Positions 16,575 through 26,341 of a stretch of DNA of 64,000 bases are shown piece after piece (positions within the stretch are counted from its first letter, which is position 1; the number at the start of each line of letters is the position of its first letter). The position numbers were made by a program, and so were the translations under genes. Under the pieces are notes generated by a model, which saw nothing but the letters and a program-made list of their open reading frames with translations, was not told the DNA's origin and did no database searches. The DNA is taken from positions 62,001 to 126,000 of the forward strand of contig CALOBV010000020.1 of NCBI GenBank assembly GCA_942491535.1, written 5' to 3'. The DNA comes from JAUVKT01 sp942491535 (GTDB taxonomy: Bacteria; Bacteroidota; Bacteroidia; Bacteroidales; VadinHA17).

Positions 16575-19396
16575 CTATTTTACCAATATGGGATCGCCGA
16601 ATCCAATATCTTTAAGTGCTTTCATCTGCGATGCAGCGTCGCCTACCACAACAAAATACATTCTGGAGGGATCAATATACTTCTGAGCAATTTCTTTATG
16701 ATTTTCAACAGTAAGAGCCTTTACAAAGGCCTCTTCGTTTAACATAATCAAAAGGCAGATTATAAGTGCTGATATTGTTAAGCATACCCATCAGGTTTCT
16801 GCAGTGTTTCAAATCTCTGGCATTTGACTTTAAGAATGCGCTCTTGAGTAAAATCAATATATCCTGGGGTATTCCTTCACTGTATTTCTCCATTTCTTCT
16901 TTAAAAATCTTTGCCGATTCAAGGGTTGCTGTTGTCCTTACACTTGAGCTAGCAGAAAATTCCCCGGAATATTTACCTCCACTAAATCCAGTTCTTGCGC
17001 CATAGGTATATCCTTTCTCTTCCCTTAAGATTAAATTTACAATACCATTAAATGATCCTCCCAGTTTATAATTTATTACGGTTGCCGGATAAAAATCAGG
17101 ATCGGATCTTGGAACAGCAATGTTCCTATCTGTATAACCGATTGTTTTGCCCCCGGGAAATCAACAAAATATACTTTAGATTTTGCGGAGTTTTTCAGGT
17201 ATCTGAACCTCCGGAAACTCAACATCTTTGGCTTCCCACTTTTTCTTCTATTCCTGCAAATGCCGAAACCACCCTGTCCTTATCAATATCACCTGCCACA
17301 TGAAGTCTGGCCATTGATGGGGAGAACAAGTTTTCTGATAGTAGTCTTTCAGATCATCCATTTCTATATTGGGGAACAGTTGTCTTCTGTCCCACCGGAG
17401 AGGCACAGCAAGAATGTTATTTTCTCCGTACATAAGCTTATCGAGAGTAATGGCTGCCATATAACCAGGATTAGCCTTATTCCTTGTAAAACCGTTTATT
17501 GCCCTGTCTTTTATCAGTCCAAATTCTTCCTCATCCCACCTTGGCTCCAGCAACATTTCTTTAACAAGATCTACTGTTTTTTCAAAATTTCTTGCAGGGT
17601 ATTTACCGAGATAGCTATCGACTCGCTTCCTCCATAAATCCTTATGCTTGAGCCAAGAAGCTGGATTTCTTCTTCAAGTTCTTCGGGTGTTTTATTTGCT
17701 GTTCCCTCATTCATTAATTGAGCCATCAGGCTTGCTGTTCCTGACTTATCAACATTTTCAAGCATATGTCCTCCGTCGATAACAAGAGAATATTGAACCA
17801 AGGGGTACCTCAGATTGCTTAATTCCCCAGATTCCTATTCCATTGTCTAATTCAGGCTGTCCATATTTCAGGAAGATTAAGCTTCCGGATCAGGTCCATA
17901 TTTCGGCTTTACTGATCTATCAAAGGTTGTTGTTGTTTTAACTATTTCTTCTTCTTCTGAAAAGCGCGACTACCTCTGTTGCCTTCAAGATTTTCCTCAA
18001 CAATGCCTGCGTCAACTGAATCCTTCTGCAACCAGGTTCAATGATCCTTTAGGAACAAAACTGGTACCTGACAAAGGGCTTTCCTTTAATATACTTTTCG
18101 TATACCCTTAAAATATCGTCAATCGTTACAGCCTGTATATTTGCCAGGTCGGTAGTAACAAAGCCAGGGTCTCCGGCGTATTCATTATACATTGCGAGCT
18201 GGAAAGATTTTCCAAGAACCGAGCTAATTCCATTATAAAATGAGGTTTCCTGTCCGGCCTTAATCCTTTCAAGATCTGTTTCACTAATTCCCTCTTCCTC
18301 GAATAATGCGAACGCTTCCTCAATTGCCTTTTCAACTTCAGAGAGAGATACTCCTGGGAAAGGCATTTACCGATACGGTAAACTTTCCTGCCAGCTCTGA
18401 GGGTCTGTTAGATGCTCTTGCACTTGAGGTAAGCTTTTTATCTTTTACCAGAACCCTGTAAAGCGGTGCTTTTTTGCCCTGGCTCAATATCTGACCAAGA
18501 AAATTAAGCGCATATGCATCAGGGTTATATTGTTCAGCTGTAGGGCCATACCATTGTAAGCTGCAGGTGTTCGGGCAAAATTATCTTCATGATATAATTT
18601 CACGGTTTTTTCAAGGCTCACCGGCATTGGATCCATGTCTACAACGGTTTCGCCACCAGGAATTTCACCAAAATATTTTTCTATCATCGCCTTTGCCTCA
18701 TCGGTATCAAAATCTCCTGCCAGAGTAAGGGTTGCATTATTTGGCACATAATACTTCCCGTGAAATTCTTTTACATCGTCTATAGTTGCATTAAACAAGA
18801 TCTTCCATTTCTCCAATAACTGCCATGAATATGGGTGCCCTTCGGGAAAAATGTCTTGTCAATTAGACCACTGGTATGTCCATAAGGAGCTGTTATCGTA
18901 CACTTTGTCTTTTCTCATTCTGAACAATGTTTTGCTGATTTGCAAAGGCAGACTGAGTAACTGTGTTTTCAAGATATCCCATCCTGTCAGACTCCAGCCA
19001 CAGAACCATTTCAAGCAGCATTTTTTGGAACCACTTCATAATATTCGTTCCGTCGTTACTGGTTCCTCCATTTAAGGTTCCTCCGGCTCCTGGATAATGT
19101 TTTTAAAAAATTGATCCTGTCCGACATTTTCAGATTCCTGAAACATCATATGCTCAAAAAGGTGTGCAAATCCTGTTTTCCCTGGAACCTCCCTGCTTGA
19201 GCCAACATGATACTATATAGCTACTGCAACAACTGGATCAGAATGATCCTTGTGCAAAATAACATTCAAGCCATTATCAAGATGATATTTTTCAAACTCT
19301 ATCTTAAGTTCTCCCTGTCTTATCTACCCCTGTATTACAGAGACAGTAAAAAATAGCTGCTATTAGACCCAGCAGTATAAATAGTGTTTTTTTCAT
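16575..19396 (-). pseudogene. Degraded M16-family (insulinase-like) zinc peptidase gene
   Basis: Homology runs the full 2.8 kb in the - direction but changes frame repeatedly. It starts at ATG 19396 with a signal peptide (KKTLFILLGLIAAIF), shifts frame, shows the zinc motif HLFEH (HxxEH) at 19150-19164, and has an in-frame TAG at 19213-19215 inside the AVAI-YHVG strand. Further pieces lie at 18484-18816 (YVPNNATLTLAGDFD), 18049-18366, 17571-17801 (YSLVIDGGHMLENVDKSGTA, GTANKTPEELEEEI), 17248-17556 and a C-terminal end VVVGDAASQMKAL at about 16600-16690. The full span equals a two-repeat M16 protein of about 940 residues. The number of separate lesions rules out a single recent event. Confidence 0.88.
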
Positions 19397-19466
19397 AGTT
19401 GGGTTTTTGATTGGATTTTTTATAATTTTTTATCGTCTTTGTTTTTTGGCCAGACCGGGGTAAATA

Positions 19467-19754
19467 TTACAGAGAGGCCAGTTTAAATTTTTCTATCTCT
19501 ATGCGCTCCCATACACCTCCTTTAACATAGGGTTCTGTTTCGAGCATTCTGTCAAGATCCTCCCGGGTTTCAAATTCATATACAACAACAGAGCCTTTCA
19601 TCGCACCATTGTTATCGAGCAGGGCACCGCCCCATAAAAAATTACCCTTTTCCTTAAGCTCGCGGGCATTTATAAGATGTTGCTCTCTCACCATCATTCT
19701 CCTGTTAATAGCATCACCATCCGTACCATCATATCCGGTAAGTATAAATTGCAT
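19467..19754 (-). CDS. YciI-family protein
   Basis: 95 residues, one YciI domain (dimeric ferredoxin-like alpha/beta barrel). Conserved features include the His in VREQHLINA and the segment GGALLDNNGAMKGSVVVYEFETREDLDRMLETEPYVKGGVW, with the DP/EPY motif expected near the end. These proteins may act as small enzymes or be fused to dehalogenase-like domains; no activity is assigned. The gene stands alone. Confidence 0.85.
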   Translation of the reverse strand: MQFILTGYDGTDGDAINRRMMVREQHLINARELKEKGNFLWGGALLDNNGAMKGSVVVYEFETREDLDRMLETEPYVKGGVWERIEIEKFKLASL

Positions 19755-19858
19755 GTTCTTTTATTATTAAAAAGTGAATATTCCCCTAACAATTTCAAAT
19801 ATAAGCTATTTAACATATTTATGTAAACCCATAACTGTAATCATTTAGTATAAATCTG

Positions 19859-19886
19859 TTGATAAACACTCTATTTTATATATTTG
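19859..19886 (+). promoter_or_regulatory. Candidate promoter for the glycosidase gene
   Basis: TTG at 19859-19861 and TATATTTG at 19879-19886 are 17 bp apart, matching the Bacteroidota -33/-7 pattern with slightly short spacing. Transcription would start near 19893, leaving a leader of about 100 bases before the ATG at 19996. The upstream part also contains the 9-mer TGTTGATAA at 19857-19865. Confidence 0.45.
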
Positions 19887-19995
19887 TTAGCATTATTAGC
19901 TCTATAATCCCATGGATTATATTTATAAAGTAATCCTGTATGCCCGCATAATAATATTTACAGGCAGTAAAAAAAGATAAGTAAGCTTAAGCAAA

Positions 19996-22386
19996 ATGAA
20001 TAAAATATTTATATCAATAGTCCTAACAACACTGTCGTTAAGCCTATATGGGCAGGAGAACGCTGTTTATGCCGGAGCAGATGAAAACTCACCTTCAAGG
20101 GCTCAATACTTTTCATGGATAAACAACACCAACGAAGGGGCAACAGAGCAACAAACGCTTGTAAATCTCAATTTCTTTTCCTGGTTAAAAGAGGAATATG
20201 GAATGCAACTTGATATCTATGCATTTGATGCTGGAGCAATTGATGGTAAAAGATTTTATGGAAGCATCTATTCAGACAGGTTTAAGAGGCAATTTCCGAA
20301 TAGCTTTAATCCTGTATATAAGAGAGCTAAGGAATTAGGTATAAGGCTTGGTGTCTGGGGCGGACCTGATGGTTTTGGCGACAATGAAGATGATGCCCGG
20401 GCACGAATAGATCAAATGGTTAAGCTCTGTCGCGACTATGAATTTGCTCTCTTTAAGTTTGATGCAGTTTGCGGTCCGCTAAGGCCGGAAAAAGAAGATT
20501 ATTTTATTGAAATGATGACCAGGGCAAGGTCGTACAGCCCCGATTTAATTCTTCTTAATCACAGGCTTGGTCTTGACAGGGCCAAAGCATATGCAACCAC
20601 ATTTTTATGGGGAGGGGCAGAAACATATATAGATGTGTTTATGAATAACAGGGTGACTGCGCCACATCACCGGGCTGAAGCTATTTCGCGTGGCCTGGTA
20701 CCAGATTTAATGAGACTTACAGAAGATCACGGGGTTTGCATTTCATCATGTATTGATTACTGGGACGACGACCTGATTCTGCAGACCTTTAGCCGGAGTC
20801 TTATACTCTCTCCTCAAATTTACGGGAACCCATGGCTTATGAGAGACGATGAATTTCCACGGCTTTCCCGCATATATAACTTTCACAGGAAGTATCGCGA
20901 CATCCTTACAGATGGTATGACGCTGCCACCCGAATATGGTCCCTATGCTGTTAGCAGGGGTAATAAGATTACCAGGATTATTACTCTTCGTAATTTAAGC
21001 TGGGAAGATAAATCATATACCATAAGGCCAGGCGAAGAGATTGGTCTCGATAATAACTTCCAGTATTATGTTAGACAGTTTCACCCGGTAGAAAAAGTTC
21101 TCGGAATATTTCCAAAAGGAGAGTCCTTTGATGTAATTGTTCCTCCTTTCAGATCATTTTTACTTATTGTTAGCAGTGAAAAATTTGATGAGCCGGGCAT
21201 TATTGGCTCAGACTATAATATTATTAAAAACACAGAAGGACAGGATATTGAAATCGATGTTCTTGGTATGCCCGGGTCGGGTTCATACATTCAGCTGGAA
21301 GAATCTGATAATTATAGCCTGGCCATGCTCGACGGAGAAGAATCATTATCACTTAAAAAAGGAAGAGTTGTAAAAATTAGTTTTCCCGGAGAAGAGCTTA
21401 CTCTTCCCTTCAACAGGCACATTGCCCTGCTAAATGAGGCTGAAGTTCCCGGCGACGCTGAAGCTCTATATGAGGCAACAGTATTTGCGGCCGACAACAA
21501 TGCGCTGGAAGTAAGATCTCTTGAACGCTCTGGGCCAACAGAAATCAACGAAGTAAAAGATGCAAGAGATGCATTTTTCAACCAGGCAACATTTACGCGT
21601 CGTGGTATATGGGACAGGAACCTGTTTGACGGAGATACTAAAACAGGGTTCTTTCCTTCCAGGAAGTATAAAAAAGACCAGCGTATTGATGGCGGGTGTT
21701 TCAGGCTTGACCTTGGCGATGTTATAGATGTAGATAGCGTAATTTTGATCGCACCCGATGAATATTCACTGCAGCCACTGTTAAAAGATGAGGGAAATTA
21801 TGTTGAGATATCGAGTGATCTTCTTGCCTGGAAAACACTTACTTACCTGGCCGGTGAAAGAATGTGTATTACAATTGGAGAACCCCTGAGATACCTCCGG
21901 TTTAAGGAATATGCCGATAGGCTGGTAGAAATAATTGCATATAAAAACGGCAAAATTATAGAACCTGATAATTTTAGTGCCAGCAATCTATTTGCCCATC
22001 CCGATAAAAAAGAGGCATCGGGCGCCTGGGCTACTACTTTTACCTTAAATGAAATAGCCGAAGGAAGCTATCTGTCTGTAGCCATAAATGGTTTCCATGG
22101 CGTTGAGGGAGCATATGCTGCTCTTAAGGTGGGAGATAAATATGTGGGTGCTCCCGACAGGGCCCGCTCTTATCCCTCAAACACCTGGGAGTATGTAAAC
22201 GCAGGGGGAGACTCAAATTATACCTATTACTTTCCTCTTGATAGCACCTGTGTCGGCAGGGAAATAGAGGTTTATGTTATTACCTACAACGAAGAAGCAA
22301 AAGATCTGTCTCCAGAGGTGTGGTTGTCTGCAAATCCTGCACCCTACAAAAAGATAAGGCTCACATTAAGAAAAAATACAGACTGA
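19996..22386 (+). CDS. Secreted clan GH-D-like glycoside hydrolase (alpha-galactosidase type)
   Basis: 796 residues with a signal peptide (residues 1-19). The central TIM barrel (about residues 30-330) has WINNTNEGATEQQTLVNLNFFSWLKEEYGMQLDIYAFDAGAID, the strand EFALFKFDAVCGP whose Asp fits the nucleophile of the LKxD motif of GH27/GH36 enzymes, and CISSCIDYWDDD with a candidate acid/base Asp. A beta-sandwich follows, then two further C-terminal beta-rich regions (one resembling a coagulation factor 5/8-like module around RIDGGCFRLDLGDVIDVDSV, and one at the end). Galactoside or related alpha-glycoside cleavage outside the cytoplasm is inferred. No SusC/SusD pair is nearby. Confidence 0.65.
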   Translation: MNKIFISIVLTTLSLSLYGQENAVYAGADENSPSRAQYFSWINNTNEGATEQQTLVNLNFFSWLKEEYGMQLDIYAFDAGAIDGKRFYGSIYSDRFKRQFPNSFNPVYKRAKELGIRLGVWGGPDGFGDNEDDARARIDQMVKLCRDYEFALFKFDAVCGPLRPEKEDYFIEMMTRARSYSPDLILLNHRLGLDRAKAYATTFLWGGAETYIDVFMNNRVTAPHHRAEAISRGLVPDLMRLTEDHGVCISSCIDYWDDDLILQTFSRSLILSPQIYGNPWLMRDDEFPRLSRIYNFHRKYRDILTDGMTLPPEYGPYAVSRGNKITRIITLRNLSWEDKSYTIRPGEEIGLDNNFQYYVRQFHPVEKVLGIFPKGESFDVIVPPFRSFLLIVSSEKFDEPGIIGSDYNIIKNTEGQDIEIDVLGMPGSGSYIQLEESDNYSLAMLDGEESLSLKKGRVVKISFPGEELTLPFNRHIALLNEAEVPGDAEALYEATVFAADNNALEVRSLERSGPTEINEVKDARDAFFNQATFTRRGIWDRNLFDGDTKTGFFPSRKYKKDQRIDGGCFRLDLGDVIDVDSVILIAPDEYSLQPLLKDEGNYVEISSDLLAWKTLTYLAGERMCITIGEPLRYLRFKEYADRLVEIIAYKNGKIIEPDNFSASNLFAHPDKKEASGAWATTFTLNEIAEGSYLSVAINGFHGVEGAYAALKVGDKYVGAPDRARSYPSNTWEYVNAGGDSNYTYYFPLDSTCVGREIEVYVITYNEEAKDLSPEVWLSANPAPYKKIRLTLRKNTD

Positions 22387-22793
22387 TGAAGCAGGATAAA
22401 ATATATCAGCACGAAACAGAATTTGAGGTAAGAGATTATGAAATTGATCTTCAAGGCGTTGTAAATAATGCGAACTACATGCATTACCTTGAGCATGCAC
22501 GGCATAAGTTTCTTCTCTCAAAAAACATTGATTTTGAAGCCTTCCATAAAGAAGGCAAGGACCTTATAGTAACAAAAGCTGAAATGAGATACAGGTCTGC
22601 TTTAAAAAGTGGCGACAGGTTTATTATTAAATCAAACATTAGAAAAGAGGGAAATATACAGATCTCTTTCGAGCAGGATATTTACCGCCTGCCCGATAAT
22701 ACTCTTGTTCTGACTGCAAAAATTACCGGCGCCTGTACTTATAATGGAAAGCCAATGGTCCCAACTGAAGTGTTTACATCCCTGGGTCTGTAG
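22386..22793 (+). CDS. Acyl-CoA thioesterase (hotdog fold, 4HBT type)
   Basis: 135 residues from ATG 22386, whose A is the last base of the upstream TGA (TGATG overlap). The hotdog fold has EFEVRDYEIDLQGVVNNANYMHYLEHARHKF: a strand, then DLQGVVNNANY that carries the Asp and Asn of the 4-hydroxybenzoyl-CoA thioesterase active site. The RYRSALKSGDRFIIKSNI and QISFEQDIYRL strands complete the fold. Probable hydrolysis of an acyl-CoA in the cytoplasm. Physical coupling to the glycosidase gene suggests only co-transcription, not a shared pathway. Confidence 0.85.
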   Translation: MKQDKIYQHETEFEVRDYEIDLQGVVNNANYMHYLEHARHKFLLSKNIDFEAFHKEGKDLIVTKAEMRYRSALKSGDRFIIKSNIRKEGNIQISFEQDIYRLPDNTLVLTAKITGACTYNGKPMVPTEVFTSLGL

Positions 22794-22802
22794 AATATAT
22801 TA

Positions 22803-24206
22803 TTAATAGTAGCTTGTTCCGTCCCAACAGTGAGTACATAGCTTTTCTTTCGGTAGCCCGATAGCCTCTATCAGGTCATCAAGATCCTGGTATATCAATG
22901 AATCTATCCCCAGGTTTTCGGCTATTTTATCTACCATAACCCTGTACCTGTCTGTCTTTGTATTAGCATACTCCTCTATATGAAACTCTCCTCCCTCCAG
23001 CTGATTTATTGCGGTACGTGTTGCCAGCTCAAGTGTTGACCTCGATTGCGAAAAATTCAAAAAGTTGCAGGGAAAGGTTAGTGGCGGACAGGCTATTCTC
23101 ATATGAACCTCTTTTGCGCCCGCTTTTCTGAGATCAGCTGTATTATCTTTCAGCTGTGTTCCCCTTACTATGGAGTCGTCGCAAAACACCATTTTCTTAC
23201 CTTTTATAAGGGCCTTATTAGGTATTAGCTTCATCCTGGCAACAAGATTTCTCATTTCCTGGTTTTGTGGCATAAAGCTTCTCGGCCAGGTCGGGGTATA
23301 TTTTGAATATGCCCTCTTATAGGGAATGCCTCTTTCGTTTCCATATCCAATAGCGTGACCCACCCCGGAGTCTGGTACGCCACAAACAAAATCTACCTCC
23401 ACCCTGTCTCTTCTTGCAAGGGCGGCACCACAACGATACCTGCATTCATCCACATTAATACCCTCATAGTATGAAGGCGGATAACCATAATAAACCCACA
23501 AAAAAGCACAAACCTGCATTTCGCTATTTGCCTTCCTGAGAGTTTTATAGCCGCTTTCTGTAATTTCTACTATTTCGCCAGGGCCTGGATAATAATCAAT
23601 CTCAAAGCCGGTATTTGGAAAAGCACAGGTTTCAGATGCTATAGCATAGGCTCCGTCTTTTTTACCAATAATAACCGGCGTCCTTCCCAGTTTGTCGCGG
23701 GCAGTAATAAGCCTGTCTTTTGTTAATATAGCAATTGTACAGGAACCCTGAATCTTACTAAATACATTCTCAATTCCCGACACAAAGTCTTCCTCTTCGC
23801 AGATAAGGTTGGCTACAACTTCGGTGGGGTTGACATTTCCTTCAAAATTTTCGGTGAAATGTTTCTTTTTGGAGAGAAAATATTTCTCGAGGCTATCTAT
23901 ATTTACTATTCTGCTTACCGTGGCTACTGCAAATCTTCCCAGGTGAGAATTAAAAAGAATAGGTTGAGGGTCTGTGTCGCTTATAACCCCCAGTCCGCTA
24001 TTTCCTGAAAATTGTGCTATATCATTTTCAAATTTATTTCTGAAATAGGAATTTTCAAGACTGTGTATTCTTCGCTCAAACCCATCCTTTTCATTATAAA
24101 ACACCATCCCCGCCCTCTTGGTTCCCAGGTGAGAATTATAATCCGTTCCGTAAAAAACATCACTTACTGTATCTTTTTTTGAAATTGATCCGAAGAAGCC
24201 ACTCAT
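22803..24206 (-). CDS. Amidophosphoribosyltransferase-like protein with Ser in place of the N-terminal Cys
   Basis: 467 residues from ATG 24206 (a TTG at 24233 would add nine residues). It has both PurF halves: an N-terminal glutaminase-like (Ntn) domain starting MSGFFGS and containing NSHLGTKRAGM, and a phosphoribosyltransferase domain with the PRPP loop VFCDDSIVRGTQL and DSGVGHAIGYGNERGIPY. Canonical PurF begins MCG, where Cys2 after removal of Met is the nucleophile that hydrolyses glutamine. Here residue 2 is Ser. A related paralogue with altered residue 2 is, from memory, widespread in Bacteroidota. It may use free ammonia, have an altered mechanism, or not make phosphoribosylamine. Confidence 0.8.
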   Translation of the reverse strand: MSGFFGSISKKDTVSDVFYGTDYNSHLGTKRAGMVFYNEKDGFERRIHSLENSYFRNKFENDIAQFSGNSGLGVISDTDPQPILFNSHLGRFAVATVSRIVNIDSLEKYFLSKKKHFTENFEGNVNPTEVVANLICEEEDFVSGIENVFSKIQGSCTIAILTKDRLITARDKLGRTPVIIGKKDGAYAIASETCAFPNTGFEIDYYPGPGEIVEITESGYKTLRKANSEMQVCAFLWVYYGYPPSYYEGINVDECRYRCGAALARRDRVEVDFVCGVPDSGVGHAIGYGNERGIPYKRAYSKYTPTWPRSFMPQNQEMRNLVARMKLIPNKALIKGKKMVFCDDSIVRGTQLKDNTADLRKAGAKEVHMRIACPPLTFPCNFLNFSQSRSTLELATRTAINQLEGGEFHIEEYANTKTDRYRVMVDKIAENLGIDSLIYQDLDDLIEAIGLPKEKLCTHCWDGTSYY

Positions 24207-24259
24207 TATGCCAGTATTTTTGTTCGTTGCCAAAAATAACTTTATTCATAGATTATTTA

Positions 24260-24267
24260 TAAATTTG
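24260..24267 (+). promoter_or_regulatory. Possible -7 element for the coiled-coil membrane protein gene
   Basis: TAAATTTG matches TAnnTTTG and lies 26 bp before the ATG at 24294. A clear TTTG at the expected -33 distance is not present, so confidence is low. Confidence 0.3.
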
Positions 24268-24293
24268 ATCGCTCAATTTATCAGAAAGAAATT

Positions 24294-25190
24294 ATGGACA
24301 ATAATAAAGCTCCCGAAAAAAAGGATTCTGTAGTGGCAAAAAAGCCGGTTGCCCTGTTTGTCGTTGTTGGTATACTGGCAACATTACTTGCTGCACTTAT
24401 TATAATGTTTTTAATGCAACGCAGCAATATGTTTGAGATGGAACAAATTCTGACAGAAGAGAAAGACTCTCTTACGAATGAACTTGTTTTGTTAATGCAT
24501 GGTTATGATACTCTTAAATCAAATAACGACACGCTTAACGCCCAGCTCGAAGAAGAACAGGCTAAAATAGAAAGGCTATTATCTATCAACGCTTCAAATG
24601 CCCAAACAATAAGAACCTACCGCAAGGAAATAACTACCATGCGGGAAATAATGAAAAGCTATATTGTACAGATAGATTCGCTTAATACCCGCAATAAGAT
24701 CCTTGTTGCCGAAAACCAGCAAATAAAAGCCGAAATATCTCGTGTGTCTCAGGATAATGAAACTCTTTCGAAGGTAAAAGAAGAGCTTAGCAGCAAGGTA
24801 GAAATAGCGTCGGTTATCCAGGCAAAGGATGTTACTGCCGTATGCCTTAATAAAAAACGCAAAGAAACAGACAGGCTTGATAGAATGGTAAATTTAAGAG
24901 TTTGTTTTACCCTGAGGGAAAACCCTATAGCTGAAGCCGATAAAAAAACAGTTTATATCAGGGTTACCCGGCCCGACGGACTGGTAATAACAGGTTCTCC
25001 TGATAATATTTTTGTTTTTGAGGAAGAAACAATGATTTTTACCGAAAGCAGAACGGTTGATTATATGAACCAGGATATTGAAATGTGTATTTTCGTCAAT
25101 AACACAAGCGATTTTATCGAGGGAAATTACGGTGTTGACCTCTATCTTGAAGGATCACATATTGGAAGTGGTGAATTTCTTTTAAGATAA
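24294..25190 (+). CDS. Single-pass membrane protein with a long coiled coil
   Basis: 298 residues. A short basic cytoplasmic start is followed by one membrane helix (about residues 21-44), then a coiled coil (about residues 50-175, repeats such as LEEEQAKIERLLSINASNAQTIRTYRKEI) and a C-terminal beta-rich domain (about residues 180-298) with RVTRPDGLVITGSPDN. No named domain is recognised. Similar proteins are seen in Bacteroidota without assigned function. The design suggests a periplasmic rod carrying a small globular head, perhaps an envelope scaffold. Confidence 0.7.
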   Translation: MDNNKAPEKKDSVVAKKPVALFVVVGILATLLAALIIMFLMQRSNMFEMEQILTEEKDSLTNELVLLMHGYDTLKSNNDTLNAQLEEEQAKIERLLSINASNAQTIRTYRKEITTMREIMKSYIVQIDSLNTRNKILVAENQQIKAEISRVSQDNETLSKVKEELSSKVEIASVIQAKDVTAVCLNKKRKETDRLDRMVNLRVCFTLRENPIAEADKKTVYIRVTRPDGLVITGSPDNIFVFEEETMIFTESRTVDYMNQDIEMCIFVNNTSDFIEGNYGVDLYLEGSHIGSGEFLLR

Positions 25191-25199
25191 TAGCATTTT

Positions 25200-26330
25200 T
25201 TACATCATCAGTTCCGAAATTATATTATCCGATATCATCTTACCCTGATCTGTTAGCACCAGGTTATTTTCGGATGTTCTGGCAATCATGCCATATTTGA
25301 TAAACCTTGATGCCAGGTTTAGCAGATAATCGTGTGTTTCTTTGTTGAAGGCGGTTTCAATATAGTTCATGTCAACACCCCATATAGTTCTAAGTGTAGT
25401 CATAACATATTCATTGTACATTACTTTTTCATCGAGAATTTCTTTTTCAAAACAGACCTCCCCTCTTTCTGTTTTTTCTAAATATTCAACTATATCTGAT
25501 ACATTCCATTGTCTGGAATAACCATTATAGCTGTGGGCCGACGGGCCAAGACCAAGATAATTTACCTGTTTCCAGTAAGAGGTATTATGCACTGAATAAT
25601 ATCCCTCCCTGCACAGGTTTGAAATTTCATAATGCACATAATTATGCTTGCGGGCAAGTTCTGTTAAAATGGCAAATTCCTTTTCGCTTATTTCCTCGTC
25701 AACCTCCTTGAGTTCACCAAGATCCCGCATTTTCCCAAACATGGTATTCTTCTCTATGGTAAGATGATATGCAGATATATGTTCTACATTCAGATTAAAT
25801 GTCGTTTCTAACGTTTTTTCCCATTCTTCCGGGGTCATACCCGGAATTCCGTAAATAAGATCTACGGAAATATTATCAAAACCTACAGCCCTGGCTGTTT
25901 CGACAGCTTTTAGTGCCTGCCCTGCATCATGCCTTCTATTAAGCATTTTAAGATAACGATCATCCCACGACTGTACACCTATACTAAGCCTGTTAACACC
26001 CTCTCGTTTAAGGTTTCTTAAATATAATTTATCGGCATCGTCTGGATTTATTTCAAAGCTTATTTCAGCATTTTTTTCAATTGAAAAATTTTCCGATAAA
26101 GATTTCATAATCTTCCTTATCTGGCCAATATTTAAAACAGATGGGGTGCCTCCTCCGAAATATACCGTCTTAATATGATTTTCAGGAGACAGATAATCTT
26201 TTCGTTGCTTTATTTCTTTAAGAATAGAATTAACGAAGCTATCAGAAAGACCTGTATCAAGTGTTTTATAGAAATCACAATAATGACATTTCTTTTTACA
26301 AAACGGTATATGAATATATATACCTGCCAT
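25200..26330 (-). CDS. hemW: Radical SAM heme chaperone (HemW, coproporphyrinogen oxidase-like)
   Basis: 376 residues from ATG 26330; a TTG at 26345 would add five residues and overlap the upstream stop. The start MAGIYIHIPFCKKKCHYCDF holds the CX3CX2C cluster motif (Cys11, Cys15, Cys18), followed by the SAM-binding VYFGGGTPSVL. The C-terminal HemN-like region is present. HemW lacks the final Cys of true HemN and inserts heme into respiratory proteins. The gene follows an Rrf2-type regulator by about 11 bp. Confidence 0.88.
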   Translation of the reverse strand: MAGIYIHIPFCKKKCHYCDFYKTLDTGLSDSFVNSILKEIKQRKDYLSPENHIKTVYFGGGTPSVLNIGQIRKIMKSLSENFSIEKNAEISFEINPDDADKLYLRNLKREGVNRLSIGVQSWDDRYLKMLNRRHDAGQALKAVETARAVGFDNISVDLIYGIPGMTPEEWEKTLETTFNLNVEHISAYHLTIEKNTMFGKMRDLGELKEVDEEISEKEFAILTELARKHNYVHYEISNLCREGYYSVHNTSYWKQVNYLGLGPSAHSYNGYSRQWNVSDIVEYLEKTERGEVCFEKEILDEKVMYNEYVMTTLRTIWGVDMNYIETAFNKETHDYLLNLASRFIKYGMIARTSENNLVLTDQGKMISDNIISELMM

Positions 26331-26341
26331 AATTATCTTTT

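Noticed and set aside
17260..17637. + strand frame within the M16 region
   Set aside because: Antisense to M16 homology that can be traced on the - strand; the composition is not protein-like.
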